Positions 16,470 through 25,541 are shown, counted from the stretch's first letter. The stretch is 50,555 nucleotides of DNA from Promethearchaeota archaeon (GCA_008080735.1 SHMW01000023.1:1-50555); one strand, 5' to 3'. Numbers and translations are program-made. Notes: generated from the sequence alone by a model not told the origin.

Positions 16470-17834
16470 TTACGAATTATATGGAAGTATTTCTGGTTCT
16501 TCTTTTTCAATATGGTTTATAAACCATAACAATCTCTCTTTTAAAATTTTTTTAATATCCATATGTTCTCTTAATTTGATTAGATTTTCTTGTTCATAAG
16601 GATCGGTTTCAAGGTCATAGAGATACTCTTCTTTGTAGGTATTACTTTTTGAATATAAAAAACCGTTCTTTTTTGGAGCAGAGACGGAAAATTTCCATTT
16701 CTTAGTTCTTATTGCTCTTCCAATCTGAGATTCACTTATTTGGATGAAAATTTCATTTGACCAGTTTTGAGACTTATCATTCAACAGATTATGTAAATTC
16801 CGCCCCTCCATATAATCGGGAATTTTTATATTAGCAGAAGCGAGAATCGTTGGGGGAAGATCAATTAAACTTACCAATTCATCAACAATCTTTCCATTTT
16901 TAAATACATCTCCTTTTATGATTAGCGGAATGTGGATAGAGGATTCATGACAACTCCGTTTATATTCTCGATTCCGTGTTTTAAAATGACACCCGTGATC
17001 GCTGGTATAGAATATAATCGTATTTTTATCTATTTCTAAGTCTTTAAGCATTTTATTAATACGACCGAAATTTTTATCGATGCTATGGCAACATCCAAGG
17101 TAATCGGGATAATATTTTTCCCAATCTCCTTTATTACCTTTTAAATCACCAGGGATTTCATAATCGCTGAATTTTTCTTTGGAATAGTTCGGACCTACGA
17201 AACTTTTATAATCATTTTGTTGATGAGGTTCAAGGTAAGAAAGAAAGAGGAAAAAAGGACGGCTCTTTTCAACGTTCTCTAAATATTCTAAAGCAAAATC
17301 CGTTATTGCATCTACCCTATATTTATTAAATTCTCTTTTTTTCATATCTTTATCAAATAAATGGCCCTCATAGGGATGAGAGGTAAACTCAAGTAAATCT
17401 GAAGCTAACCAATAATCTTTATACCCACCTCTTCTCTCTTTGGGTATGGGTTTTGTCCTGTAATCAGCCTCCGGACCAATATCTTCATGTGAAGGTAAGC
17501 CATTACTAGCGAGATGCCATTTCCCAATATATCCGACAGAATAGCCATTTTCAGAGAAAATGTGAGCAATTGTCTTCATATTGGTTGGTAAGGCAATACC
17601 ATTTCGATAGCATCCAGTTTGAGTTGCATATAAGCCTGTTTGAAGGCATGAGCGTGCAGGTCCACACACTGGTTGGCAGGAAAATGCATTAGTAAATTGA
17701 ACTCCCGCCTCTGCTAAGGCATCCAAATTTGGGGTCACATTTAAAGACTGTCCATAACAACCCATCGTATCGAATCTTTGTTGATCGGTGAATATAAAAA
17801 GAATATTTGGGGTATCCATAGTTAAAAATTGCAT
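16470..17834 (-). CDS. Type I (formylglycine) sulfatase, cytoplasmic form
   Basis: 454 residues. NILFIFTDQQR at the start carries the metal-binding Asp17, and the sulfatase signature CGPARSCLQTG places the Cys to be converted to formylglycine at residue 57. Further metal-site features are TSDHGCHFKTRN and a C-terminal LYDLETDPYEQENL. No signal peptide is visible, so it is probably cytoplasmic; the substrate (a sulfate ester or a phosphonate/phosphate) is unknown. Cys-type sulfatases need a maturation enzyme (FGE or anaerobic anSME), which is not in this window. ATG at 17819 (MDTPNILF) is an equally good start. It is convergent with the GRE operon and divergent from DUF447. Confidence 0.88.
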   Translation of the reverse strand: MQFLTMDTPNILFIFTDQQRFDTMGCYGQSLNVTPNLDALAEAGVQFTNAFSCQPVCGPARSCLQTGLYATQTGCYRNGIALPTNMKTIAHIFSENGYSVGYIGKWHLASNGLPSHEDIGPEADYRTKPIPKERRGGYKDYWLASDLLEFTSHPYEGHLFDKDMKKREFNKYRVDAITDFALEYLENVEKSRPFFLFLSYLEPHQQNDYKSFVGPNYSKEKFSDYEIPGDLKGNKGDWEKYYPDYLGCCHSIDKNFGRINKMLKDLEIDKNTIIFYTSDHGCHFKTRNREYKRSCHESSIHIPLIIKGDVFKNGKIVDELVSLIDLPPTILASANIKIPDYMEGRNLHNLLNDKSQNWSNEIFIQISESQIGRAIRTKKWKFSVSAPKKNGFLYSKSNTYKEEYLYDLETDPYEQENLIKLREHMDIKKILKERLLWFINHIEKEEPEILPYNS

Positions 17835-18009
17835 GTGTTTCGATATAAGCTTTTAGTTATTTATTTATGATATAGATGATTGAGATTTTTTCTTGGTTTT
17901 GATTATTTAGAGAGGGAAATCTATCATATCATTTTTTTTTACTGATAAACATTATTACTAATATAGTTTAAAAAACTAACTCATCATTATCAGAAAGAGG
18001 AATAAAAAC

Positions 18010-18771
18010 ATGGATAGCGGTAAAAAAGGAGGGATGGATAATTTCTGTTTGAAAAAAAATTATTTATATGAAATTTTAGCTACAACTTTTTTTTGGGATG
18101 ATTTTTCAAAAAAGAATGTCTATAATACTTCTTGTATGGGTATACAAGTTTTAAGCAATGATTCAATCACAATCAAACCTTATCCAACCACTCAAACCTA
18201 TAAAAATCTCGAAAAGAACGGTTTTATAATCCTAAATTTCGTTGATAATATCTATTATTATGCTTTAGCAGCATTAAAATCACCCCAATCAAATAGAAAT
18301 ATCAAAAAATTTCCCAAAAGGTATTATTCTTTTAAGAAAGATCAAACACTACATTCTATTCTACAATTTTACTCAGATAAATTGAAAGGTGGGATAAATC
18401 AAATACCCTATATAAAAAATGCTTGGGGAATAATTATAGGTTTCGTGGTTGATTCGGAACTTATAGCGAAAAAAAGCGATTTGGGAACAACTCAATTAAC
18501 CCAATTCATAATTAAACCGATCTTATCAGAGTTATTAAGAAAATCATATCATTTATATAATAGAGCAGAAAATTTAGCGTTAGAGATGATAATTTTAGCA
18601 ACTCGATTAAAGGTTGCGTTTGAACGAGGGGATAAAAAAGTAATTCATTCAATTAAAAAAAAAATAGCGAATTACGAAAGTGATATTAACCGATTCAGTC
18701 AAAATAAGCAAGTTTTTAAAACTATAGAAGTGATAAAGGATTACTGCTCCCAATTTATACAAATCTTTTAA
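18010..18771 (+). CDS. DUF447 family protein (flavin-reductase-like split barrel)
   Basis: 253 residues. The N-terminal part (YLYEILATTFFWDD...NTSCMGIQVLSNDSITIKPYPTTQTYKNLEKNGFIILNFVDN) matches the archaeal DUF447 pattern, predicted as an FMN-binding split barrel, followed by a helical tail of about 90 residues. In archaea and H4MPT-using bacteria DUF447 genes often sit next to mptG, and here mptD and mptG follow on the opposite strand, convergent and 26 bp away. A role in methanopterin synthesis is inferred from that context only. The start at ATG 18010 is supported by AGAGGAA nine bases upstream. Confidence 0.8.
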   Translation: MDSGKKGGMDNFCLKKNYLYEILATTFFWDDFSKKNVYNTSCMGIQVLSNDSITIKPYPTTQTYKNLEKNGFIILNFVDNIYYYALAALKSPQSNRNIKKFPKRYYSFKKDQTLHSILQFYSDKLKGGINQIPYIKNAWGIIIGFVVDSELIAKKSDLGTTQLTQFIIKPILSELLRKSYHLYNRAENLALEMIILATRLKVAFERGDKKVIHSIKKKIANYESDINRFSQNKQVFKTIEVIKDYCSQFIQIF

Positions 18772-18797
18772 GATTAGGTGGTGAAATTTGAACTTCT

Positions 18798-19187
18798 TTA
18801 AATCTGAACGATCTTCTCAATAAACATTAGTGGATATTCTAACTCTTTAACCCAGTCAATTTTAGCAGTGACTTCTACATTCTCAAAATTTATAATAATT
18901 TTTGCTCGAATAATCCTCCCCGTTATTTCGTCGTAATCAAATTCATGATATTTTTCCCCACGAATCAAATGCCGATCTAGTTGAATATTCACTTCCTTTA
19001 CATATGGTTGGCAGGATATACTCTTTTCAATCCCTTTCTCAATAGCCTTAAGAACTTTCTCATCAGTAGAAATAGGAATTCCACATAATATATGATAGAG
19101 AGCGCCAAGTTTTATTCCCGTCTCAAAACAGGCTCGTTCTTTTATACTTAAATCTGATGAAAAATAAATTTTACTTTTATCAACCAT
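18798..19187 (-). CDS. mptD: Archaeal dihydroneopterin aldolase MptD
   Basis: 129 residues with the MptD (former DUF372) pattern: ERACFETGIKLGALYHILCGIPI near the N-terminus, EKGIEKSISCQPYV in the middle and the conserved RGEKYHEFDYDEITGRIIRAKI. The archaeal enzyme cleaves 7,8-dihydroneopterin to 6-hydroxymethyl-dihydropterin and glycolaldehyde, an early pterin step toward H4MPT. It is unrelated to bacterial FolB. It lies 5 bp after mptG on the same strand, and its ATG has AGGAATC before it, so the two are co-transcribed. Confidence 0.85.
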   Translation of the reverse strand: MVDKSKIYFSSDLSIKERACFETGIKLGALYHILCGIPISTDEKVLKAIEKGIEKSISCQPYVKEVNIQLDRHLIRGEKYHEFDYDEITGRIIRAKIIINFENVEVTAKIDWVKELEYPLMFIEKIVQI

Positions 19188-19192
19188 GATTC

Positions 19193-20194
19193 CTAATCAA
19201 GAATTTCATATCTTGCTCCTTCGTTATTGGGTTTACATATATAAAAATGTCCAATGTGATTAAGCCGAGATTTGAGTGCGTCTAATAACTCTTTTGCTCT
19301 TGAATCAGATTCCGTGATTCCCACAACGCTAGGGCCAAATGAACTCATCCCATAAGCTTTAACACCTAAATCACCCATAAAATTAAGCAAATCTTTCACT
19401 ATTTTATCTTGCAAGCCTATCTCGATCTTTTTGAATCCAATAGATTGTATTCGGCGTAGTCCCTCTCCAAAAATTGATAAATCTCTCTTTAATATTCCTG
19501 GAATTATTTTCATGAGTATTTGATGGGACACCTCATTAACTTCTTCTCTTGGGATAGGAGTATGTTTTTGAAAAATTGAGACTTCCTCATCTCCATATGC
19601 GCCCTTTCTTACATTGGGAATAACTAAAACAAATCGCCAATGTTCGGGAATATTATATCTAAATATTGTAAGCGCAGGATCCGCGGAACTTGAGGCAGAT
19701 GAAGGGAGAAATGTTTCTTTTTCTTTTCCAATCCCAAAATCGTGTCCTCCATCTAGAATAAATCCGCCACTTTTAAATCCGCGCCAACCGATCCCCGACG
19801 TGCCACCTCTTCCAACAATATTGGTAAGTGTTTCATGAGAAATGTCGAGATCTTTTAATTTTGCAATGGCTGAAGCGATAGCTAATGATAATTGGGTTTT
19901 GCTCCCTAGACCAACATGGGAGGGATAATATTGTCTTAGATAAAAATGAAAATTCTTATTGCTAATATCGAGAGTTTTAAACACTTTTGAAGCTTTTTCA
20001 TTGATCACTTCAATGGATTCCCTATAATATTGATGTGCTTCAATCTTAAATTCTTTGGCGGAATTGCTTGCTTCAAAGACCACATTTGGTTTATCGAGCA
20101 TCAGACCAATTCCACCATCGACTCGTCCAGTATAACCGTTCTCGTCAATTAGCGATAGATGGATGCGACATGGAGTAGTAATTTTGATCTTCAA
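19193..20194 (-). CDS. mptG: Beta-ribofuranosylaminobenzene 5'-phosphate synthase (beta-RFAP synthase)
   Basis: 333 residues. GHMP-kinase-fold enzyme that condenses an aryl carboxylate with PRPP, releasing CO2 and pyrophosphate, the first committed step to the arylamine part of H4MPT. The start KIKITTPCRIHLSLIDENG is diagnostic, followed by RVDGGIGLMLDKP, YPSHVGLGSKTQLSLAIASAIA (the Gly-rich GHMP loop), GRGGTSGIGWRGFKSGGFILDGGH and YGMSSFGPSVVGIT. The start is TTG at 20194 with GAGAGAG upstream. It is the first gene of the mptG-mptD pair. Its presence indicates that the organism makes H4MPT-type C1 carriers. Confidence 0.92.
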   Translation of the reverse strand: MKIKITTPCRIHLSLIDENGYTGRVDGGIGLMLDKPNVVFEASNSAKEFKIEAHQYYRESIEVINEKASKVFKTLDISNKNFHFYLRQYYPSHVGLGSKTQLSLAIASAIAKLKDLDISHETLTNIVGRGGTSGIGWRGFKSGGFILDGGHDFGIGKEKETFLPSSASSSADPALTIFRYNIPEHWRFVLVIPNVRKGAYGDEEVSIFQKHTPIPREEVNEVSHQILMKIIPGILKRDLSIFGEGLRRIQSIGFKKIEIGLQDKIVKDLLNFMGDLGVKAYGMSSFGPSVVGITESDSRAKELLDALKSRLNHIGHFYICKPNNEGARYEILD

Positions 20195-20341
20195 CTTTTA
20201 CTCTCTCTTTATCTGATTGATAATTCAATACAATTCTAATGAATTATTTTAAAAAAACATTAACAAATGAGATTGAGAAAGAAATTGTAAAAAACTTTCC
20301 AAATAAAAGTTTTTTTAGCTCTTTAAAAAGATTTTAATTCT

Positions 20342-20752
20342 TTATTTCAATGATTTAATCATCGCGGTATAGTCTCTCAATGTGAGAGCCTTCACACCTT
20401 TGATACCACCTAAATGAGTATACCACTTTTCTTTATTTTCTATGAAATTCAATTTGGGTACAAGATCTTTGAACTCAGATCTATCTTCAAAAAATTCAAT
20501 GAGATTTAATTTAAATCTATAAGGTCGGTTCTTACCCTCAAATATTGGAATATCTTCCTTATATTTTGATATTACTTCGTATAATCCTTTTATCTGTGAT
20601 ATCCCACTTACATATACTAATATTTTATCATTAGCTTTAATTTCATCATAGATATCCTTGTTATCAGTCCCAATAATATTTCCGGATTTAACAATATCCC
20701 AGTTCGATTCTTGGACTATGAACAAATAGTAATTAAAATCTTTAGAAGCCAT
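20342..20752 (-). CDS. EVE (PUA-like) domain protein
   Basis: 136 residues. YYLFIVQESNWDIVKSGNIIGT at the start, the central NDKILVYVSGISQIKGLYEVISKYK, and PYRFKLNLIEFFE with LNFIENKEKWYTHLGGIKGVKALT form an EVE/PUA-like fold (YTH-related). Such domains bind modified bases in DNA or RNA and turn up in defence and RNA-modification contexts. No such partner is adjacent; the neighbours are mptG and feoB. It appears to be monocistronic. Confidence 0.8.
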   Translation of the reverse strand: MASKDFNYYLFIVQESNWDIVKSGNIIGTDNKDIYDEIKANDKILVYVSGISQIKGLYEVISKYKEDIPIFEGKNRPYRFKLNLIEFFEDRSEFKDLVPKLNFIENKEKWYTHLGGIKGVKALTLRDYTAMIKSLK

Positions 20753-20999
20753 TTAATCCACCATGCTATTATACTCCTAAATAGAGGATAAGAATAATAA
20801 CTTAAATCTTTTAAATCTATAAACTATTAATGATGCTTAGCTAATAATGAGATTTATTAATGTCTCAAGTTTAATCTTATTTATTTACAATATTGGGCAT
20901 GCCAAATGAGTAATAGATATTATAAAAATTAAGAAAAAGAGAGTAAATGACTTATGATTTCCAAGTTACAATCTTTTTTTAATACTCCATGAGAAGTGT

Positions 21000-23180
21000 T
21001 TATATCACCGCAAAGATTCCCAGCGCAATCCAATTGACAATCCCTCCGATTAATAATGCGATGGCGATCTCCAATAGCGAAATCTTAATCGCATATTTCC
21101 AGCTTGTTTCACGTGCGATTATGATGATAGTAGCAAAACACGGTATATATAACATAGTCACCAAACTGAATGTTATCATCTGTAATGGCGTAAGAAGTTG
21201 TAGTATGCTTAATCCCAAGGATCCTGCAAGAACTTGAAGCAGAATGAGAGTTAATTCTTTTCTAAGAATCCCATAAATAAGGAAAATGCCAGTAATCATA
21301 GGTAATCCTAACCAGAGGACAGTAATTGGGTATAGCACGATATTGATGGGATCAAGTACATTGAAGATAAGCATAACTTCCAAAAATATACCTATCCCAA
21401 TTATCAGCGGTAATGATTTAAAGATAAATTCTTTCGATCTTATCCAGGTTTGCTTCAGAATAACATTAACATTCGGCAATCTATATTCATGCATTTCCAT
21501 GATTAATTCTGTACATTTCCCTGGCATCGTTTTATTCAATATTTTTCCTATCAGGATTATCACGAGAAAATTGATAAGAAAAAGCACCAATACCCAACCA
21601 AGACCAAGATATCGCCCTACAAGCCCTAAAACAACGGTCATAACTGCCGCACATGGAATTAAAGAGGTTAAAGCGATTGAGATTTTTTTTTCGCGTTGTG
21701 TTTCCATTATTCTACAGCCTGCGCATGCGGGAACATTACATCCAAATCCTAAAATCATAGGAATGATCGATTTTCCATGGATCCCTATTGCGTGCATAAA
21801 TTTATCCATAAGAAATGCCGCACGGGGGAGATATCCCGAATCTTGCAAAATTTCAATAATAAGGAAAAAGGGGACGACATAAACTAATACACCTCCTACA
21901 GCTCCAAAAAATCCCCCGACCCCACCATCCCATAACATCATCACCCATATGGTATCTTCTCCATATAAGGCATAAATACCTTCGGTCCATATTCCATAAA
22001 TTTCATCTAAATATCCTCCTATAAGGTCTCCCACAGTAAATGTAAAATAATAAATCCCAAAGAGTACTAGGAGTAAAATGATATATCCCCAAAAAGAATG
22101 AGTTGTGAGATGGTCGAGCTTATCAGTCAAGGTTTTTTTCTTAACATCTTTTTCCGATTTTATTATTAGTATTTTATCAATAACTTTATTAATGTTGTGA
22201 TATATTTCTGAAGAGATAATAGTGGTTATATCCTCTCCATGTAATTCTTCTAATTGATCACGACAATTTGATGCTTCCTTAAGAATTTCACATGTTTCTT
22301 CTTTATCTTTAAATAATCTCTCTATTTCGTTATCCTCCTCAAGAATTTTTATGGCAAGAAATCGGGGAGGATAATTGAATTGAGAAAAAAATTCTTTGCA
22401 CTCAACGATTTTTTCCTTTACAACTTGGATTTTGGATTCAATTTCCTTTCCAAAGGAGAGGAGATCGGATAAATCTGGAAAATGATAGATCTCTTTTAGT
22501 GAGCTACATGAGCGTAGTTTTTCGAGAAACTCTTCTCTTGATAGGAAATACTGTGGGTGATCTCTCCAGCGCCCTCTCTGATGTTCTTTATGGTGGGGAT
22601 GAAAATTTTGGCAGGTGATAAATTCTATTGATTCCTCTAAGAGTTGATGAACTCCTTTTCCATGTACCGCAACCGTTGGAATAACTGGAACTTTAAATAT
22701 CTTTTCCATCCTTTCGAAATCAATTTCGATGTTTCTTTTGCGTAATATATCCATTTGATTTAAACAAATAATCATCGGGATTTTTAATTCAAGCAGTTGG
22801 AACGTTAAGAACAGATTACGCTCTAAATTGGTCGCATCGACAACATTTACAATAATATCAACACTTTCAGAGACCAAATATTCTCTACTAACAATCTCTT
22901 CTAATGAATAGGCCGATAAACTGTATATTCCTGGAAGATCTACGATATTAAAGTGAAAACCCATAAAATCTAATTCTCCGATCTTGCGTTCTACTGTTTT
23001 CCCTGGCCAATTCCCGATTGTCTGTGAAAGGCCCGTGAGTTGATTAAAGATTACTGATTTTCCCACATTGGGATTTCCAGCTAAGGCAATATTAATTTCC
23101 CTTTCTTGCTTAAAATGTTCCTCAGCCAATTTGCTAAAGTGTCTTGGTCTATGAGGCTGTTTTCTGTGAGGTTTTTTCAT
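21000..23180 (-). CDS. feoB: Ferrous iron transporter FeoB
   Basis: 726 residues. The N-terminal His/Arg-rich tail (HRKQPHRPRHF) precedes a small G domain: P-loop GNPNVGKS (35-42), switch region GNWPGKTVERK, DLPGIYSLSAYS and NQMD. A helical guanine-dissociation-inhibitor-like region follows. The membrane part carries two Gate motifs and the Cys-containing segment LGFGCNVPACAGCRIMETQREK, then several transmembrane helices to the C-terminus. It takes up Fe(II) across the cytoplasmic membrane. FeoA is encoded 1.5 kb upstream on the same strand, not adjacent. The promoter region has a DtxR/IdeR-like dyad shared with feoA. Confidence 0.96.
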   Translation of the reverse strand: MKKPHRKQPHRPRHFSKLAEEHFKQEREINIALAGNPNVGKSVIFNQLTGLSQTIGNWPGKTVERKIGELDFMGFHFNIVDLPGIYSLSAYSLEEIVSREYLVSESVDIIVNVVDATNLERNLFLTFQLLELKIPMIICLNQMDILRKRNIEIDFERMEKIFKVPVIPTVAVHGKGVHQLLEESIEFITCQNFHPHHKEHQRGRWRDHPQYFLSREEFLEKLRSCSSLKEIYHFPDLSDLLSFGKEIESKIQVVKEKIVECKEFFSQFNYPPRFLAIKILEEDNEIERLFKDKEETCEILKEASNCRDQLEELHGEDITTIISSEIYHNINKVIDKILIIKSEKDVKKKTLTDKLDHLTTHSFWGYIILLLVLFGIYYFTFTVGDLIGGYLDEIYGIWTEGIYALYGEDTIWVMMLWDGGVGGFFGAVGGVLVYVVPFFLIIEILQDSGYLPRAAFLMDKFMHAIGIHGKSIIPMILGFGCNVPACAGCRIMETQREKKISIALTSLIPCAAVMTVVLGLVGRYLGLGWVLVLFLINFLVIILIGKILNKTMPGKCTELIMEMHEYRLPNVNVILKQTWIRSKEFIFKSLPLIIGIGIFLEVMLIFNVLDPINIVLYPITVLWLGLPMITGIFLIYGILRKELTLILLQVLAGSLGLSILQLLTPLQMITFSLVTMLYIPCFATIIIIARETSWKYAIKISLLEIAIALLIGGIVNWIALGIFAVI

Positions 23181-23687
23181 AATCCTAATTTCACTGTGAG
23201 TTTTAGTTTTTTAATTCAAATAAAATTATTCATAATAGACCTATAATGTAAGATCCTAATTCTTGATATGATTAGAATTCTATTATAATATTTGTTGATC
23301 TCGAAAGTTCTAAGGTCCTATTTTATTATGTATTGTATCACTTAAAAGTTTTTAGGTAAGTCTAAGTAACTTTCTTTTTTCTCCTATTGCAGATTTGGTA
23401 AGCCATTGATATATGGTATTTATTTTCTATTAGTCTATTTTTATCATTTTAAAGCCCTTTCTGATACTTAAGATAACCTTATTGAGTTTGATAACTCTTT
23501 CCTGGATTAAACATATATTTTTTTATAGATATCTAATTAACTCGCCATTTATTAAAATATCATCAAGAATTTCAATTTTTAAAGGGTGGAAATAAAAAAA
23601 ATATTCACTAAAAAGATCTCAAATATGATTTTTTATTTATATAGTTTTGATAGAAACTAATTATAGAACATACTATGGTGATTTCCA
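23181..23687. other. Divergent intergenic region between feoB and a zinc-finger gene
   Basis: About 500 bp, very AT-rich, with no coding frame I would defend. A short frame at 23647 starting MIETNYRTYY overlaps the zinc-finger gene in another frame and is probably a shadow. It holds the dyad at 23351-23366 and a second short match to the feoA upstream region: AAGATCCTAATTCTTGATA on the plus strand near 23250 resembles AAGATCCTAACTTGATA on the minus strand near 25120-25138. Confidence 0.5.
23351..23366. promoter_or_regulatory. Candidate DtxR/IdeR-like feo box upstream of feoB
   Basis: TTTAGGTAAGTCTAAG, read in the direction of feoB, is TTAGACTTACCTAAA with flanking bases. It shares 12 of 15 positions with the site upstream of feoA (TTAGATAAACCTAAA). 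The TTAG-N6-CTAA core has the same spacing as the DtxR/IdeR consensus. It is about 170 bp before the feoB start. No DtxR-family gene is in this window. Confidence 0.55.
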
Positions 23688-23981
23688 GTGCAATGTGAAT
23701 TATGTAAGAAAGTTTTTTCCCGAACCAGGAAGAGAAAAATCAAACATAAAAATATCATATTTTGTTCTAAGAAATGTTTTGAGGAGTGGAAGAAAATACG
23801 CCAAGAACCAACGGAGCATAAATATATGATATGGTATGTGAAAATTTCTTCTATAAATATTGAATTTCAACAAAATGAACTAAAAACTCAAGGTATAGAT
23901 CCACACTATGGAAATATAACTAATAATTCCCATTTCTCAACAAAATTAGCTTCTCTCATCAAAAGAAGAGAAGAGAAATAA
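23688..23981 (+). CDS. TRASH/FCS-type zinc-finger protein
   Basis: 97 residues. The treble-clef-like metal site is Cys3-x2-Cys6 (MQCELCKKVF) and Cys26-x3-Cys30 (IIFCSKKCFEEWKK), the pattern of TRASH or FCS zinc fingers linked to metal sensing, trafficking or nucleic-acid binding. The C-terminal half is basic and has no known fold. The start is GTG at 23688. It lies between feoB and feoA, so a role in iron handling or sensing is plausible but inferred. The sequence is AT-rich like its neighbours. Confidence 0.65.
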   Translation: MQCELCKKVFSRTRKRKIKHKNIIFCSKKCFEEWKKIRQEPTEHKYMIWYVKISSINIEFQQNELKTQGIDPHYGNITNNSHFSTKLASLIKRREEK

Positions 23982-24177
23982 AAAGACTCTTAGCAATTTT
24001 TTTAGAATTGTGTATCTACCTTTCGCTCCCTTAAAAGAGTTATATATCACGATCAGTCATTTAATTCCAAAAGAATTAAATAATAAAAGCATCTATCATT
24101 TAATATTCAGTAGAGAGATTTTCAATTCGGGATTTTGAGAATTTCTAAAATTATATCTGTGAGGAGACTTTAATTTA

Positions 24178-24543
24178 ATGGTTAGTATTTTTATCGTTGA
24201 AGACGATGAATCTTTATTAAATTTGTATAAAAAAGCGTTGAGTTTGAACGGTCATAATGTAGTTGCGTGTGCTAAAGATGGTGAAGAGGCGATAAATACC
24301 TATAAAAGCCTTGATAAAAAACCGGATATTATTCTAATGGATCATCGGATGCCTGTAAAAAGCGGCTTGGAAGCGGCGCGAGAGATCCTTGCACTCGATG
24401 ATGATGTAAATATAATTTTTGCCAGCGCAGATAAAAGTGTGAAAGAAGAGGCGCTCTCATTAGGAATAAAGAGCTTCAAGGATAAACCTTTTACTTTAGA
24501 TAGATTGTTTAAAAATATTGAAAAAGCTATAAATAGTTCGTGA
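24178..24543 (+). CDS. Stand-alone response-regulator receiver domain (CheY-like)
   Basis: 121 residues, receiver domain only. Acidic pocket Asp9/Asp10 (IVEDDE), phosphoacceptor Asp55 (IILMDHRMP), the Ser of FASAD and the Lys of KDKPF are all present, so phosphorylation is expected. There is no output domain and no histidine kinase in the window, so it acts on a partner encoded elsewhere. The ATG is preceded by GTGAGGAGA, a strong ribosome site. It sits between the zinc-finger gene and feoA. Confidence 0.92.
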   Translation: MVSIFIVEDDESLLNLYKKALSLNGHNVVACAKDGEEAINTYKSLDKKPDIILMDHRMPVKSGLEAAREILALDDDVNIIFASADKSVKEEALSLGIKSFKDKPFTLDRLFKNIEKAINSS

Positions 24544-24677
24544 TTTGTCCCTAAACACAAAATCTACAGAATCTAATCTTATTTGGTCTTGAAAGCATTA
24601 TTCCAAGAATTGATTAAGCATAATATAATTATAAATGATAAAAAAGGCCTAAATGGATACTATATCGTTCCAAGTTT

Positions 24678-24956
24678 TTATTGAGTACATTTTCCATTTG
24701 CGCAGTTCACCAAAACTTTCGCTGCCAACCCTCTCCCTAATACGATCTGAGTTCCTTTAACGATAATCTCTACTGGGCCCCTAAAAGGTGCTGCTCGAGA
24801 TTTCTTAATAGTAACACCAGGAACAATTCCAAGATTTGCTAGTCTCTGTTTGGCTCCTCTCCCCGCGTTTACGGAAACCACCTCAACCTCGGCACCAGTT
24901 GAGCATTCAGTTAAGCATTTCAAGAGATTTCTAGTTTCTTTGGCTTCTACTGTCAT
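24678..24956 (-). CDS. feoA: Ferrous iron transport protein FeoA
   Basis: 92 residues, an SH3-like small cytoplasmic partner of FeoB. The pattern VEVVSVNAGRGAKQRLANLGIVPGVTIKKSRAAPFRGPVEIIVKGTQIVLGRGLAAKV is typical of FeoA. The C-terminus ends CANGKC, two Cys that could bind a metal. It shares the candidate feo box with feoB although about 1.5 kb and two opposite-strand genes separate them. Confidence 0.93.
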   Translation of the reverse strand: MTVEAKETRNLLKCLTECSTGAEVEVVSVNAGRGAKQRLANLGIVPGVTIKKSRAAPFRGPVEIIVKGTQIVLGRGLAAKVLVNCANGKCTQ

Positions 24957-25140
24957 TTTTTTTTATTTTTTCAAAAGTATTTTAATGAATTGAGAATGAT
25001 TATTCAAAATAAAACGTCTTAATTTATTTTCACGTAATGTTGTATTTATTTCCATTTAAATTTTTAGATTATTAAAAATATTCGTTCTAGTCAACTTAAA
25101 TCAATTATCAAATAGACATTTATCAAGTTAGGATCTTTAA

Positions 25141-25156
25141 TTTAGGTTTATCTAAA
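25141..25156. promoter_or_regulatory. Candidate DtxR/IdeR-like feo box upstream of feoA
   Basis: TTTAGGTTTATCTAAA is an imperfect dyad (outer arms TTTAG and CTAAA are exact), about 185 bp before feoA. In the direction of feoA it reads TTTAGATAAACCTAAA. The similarity to the site before feoB in both sequence and position makes it a good candidate for shared metal control. Confidence 0.55.
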
Positions 25157-25238
25157 ATAAAAACCAATTGTTTTTAGTAGAGATAGTGATAAAATTTTCT
25201 CTAAATCGATATTAAAATGCATTAATATTAAACAAATC

Positions 25239-25541
25239 TTAGTTCACCATATTAAATCTTTCTTTAACGCGAGAAATGAGTACTTTGAGATTATTTTTAT
25301 AATTCTTATTCTCAACAAATAAGGTCTGTATTTTCCTAAATGGAGAATTTTCATTCTGGGTTGATTGGTATTTGGTTTTGAAAGAAGTCATAAGCAGATG
25401 AAAAGACTGTTGTATTTCCTTAGAAAATTTACTTACTTCCTCATCAATTATCTGGGTAAGAAAATTGAAATGAGTTCTATTGTTTTGGATTCCTAAAGTT
25501 GAGGGCAAATGTTTAAATTCGTGAATTATGTCCAAATCCAT
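25239..25541 (-). CDS. Hypothetical helical protein (100 aa)
   Basis: No family recognised. The product begins MDLDIIHEFKHLPSTLGIQ, is rich in Lys, Asn, Phe and Gln, and looks largely helical (IIDEEVSKFSKEIQQSFHLLMTSFKTKY). It has no cysteine pairs, signal peptide or membrane segment. Base composition equals its neighbours. It is a plausible but unproven gene in the gap between feoA and the PurM-like gene; the feoA upstream box lies about 80 bp past its stop. Confidence 0.4.
   Translation of the reverse strand: MDLDIIHEFKHLPSTLGIQNNRTHFNFLTQIIDEEVSKFSKEIQQSFHLLMTSFKTKYQSTQNENSPFRKIQTLFVENKNYKNNLKVLISRVKERFNMVN

Noticed and set aside
21286..21882. 198-residue plus-strand frame within feoB
   Set aside because: Antisense to the membrane part of FeoB; the Ile/Pro/Thr-rich sequence is the mirror of transmembrane codons.
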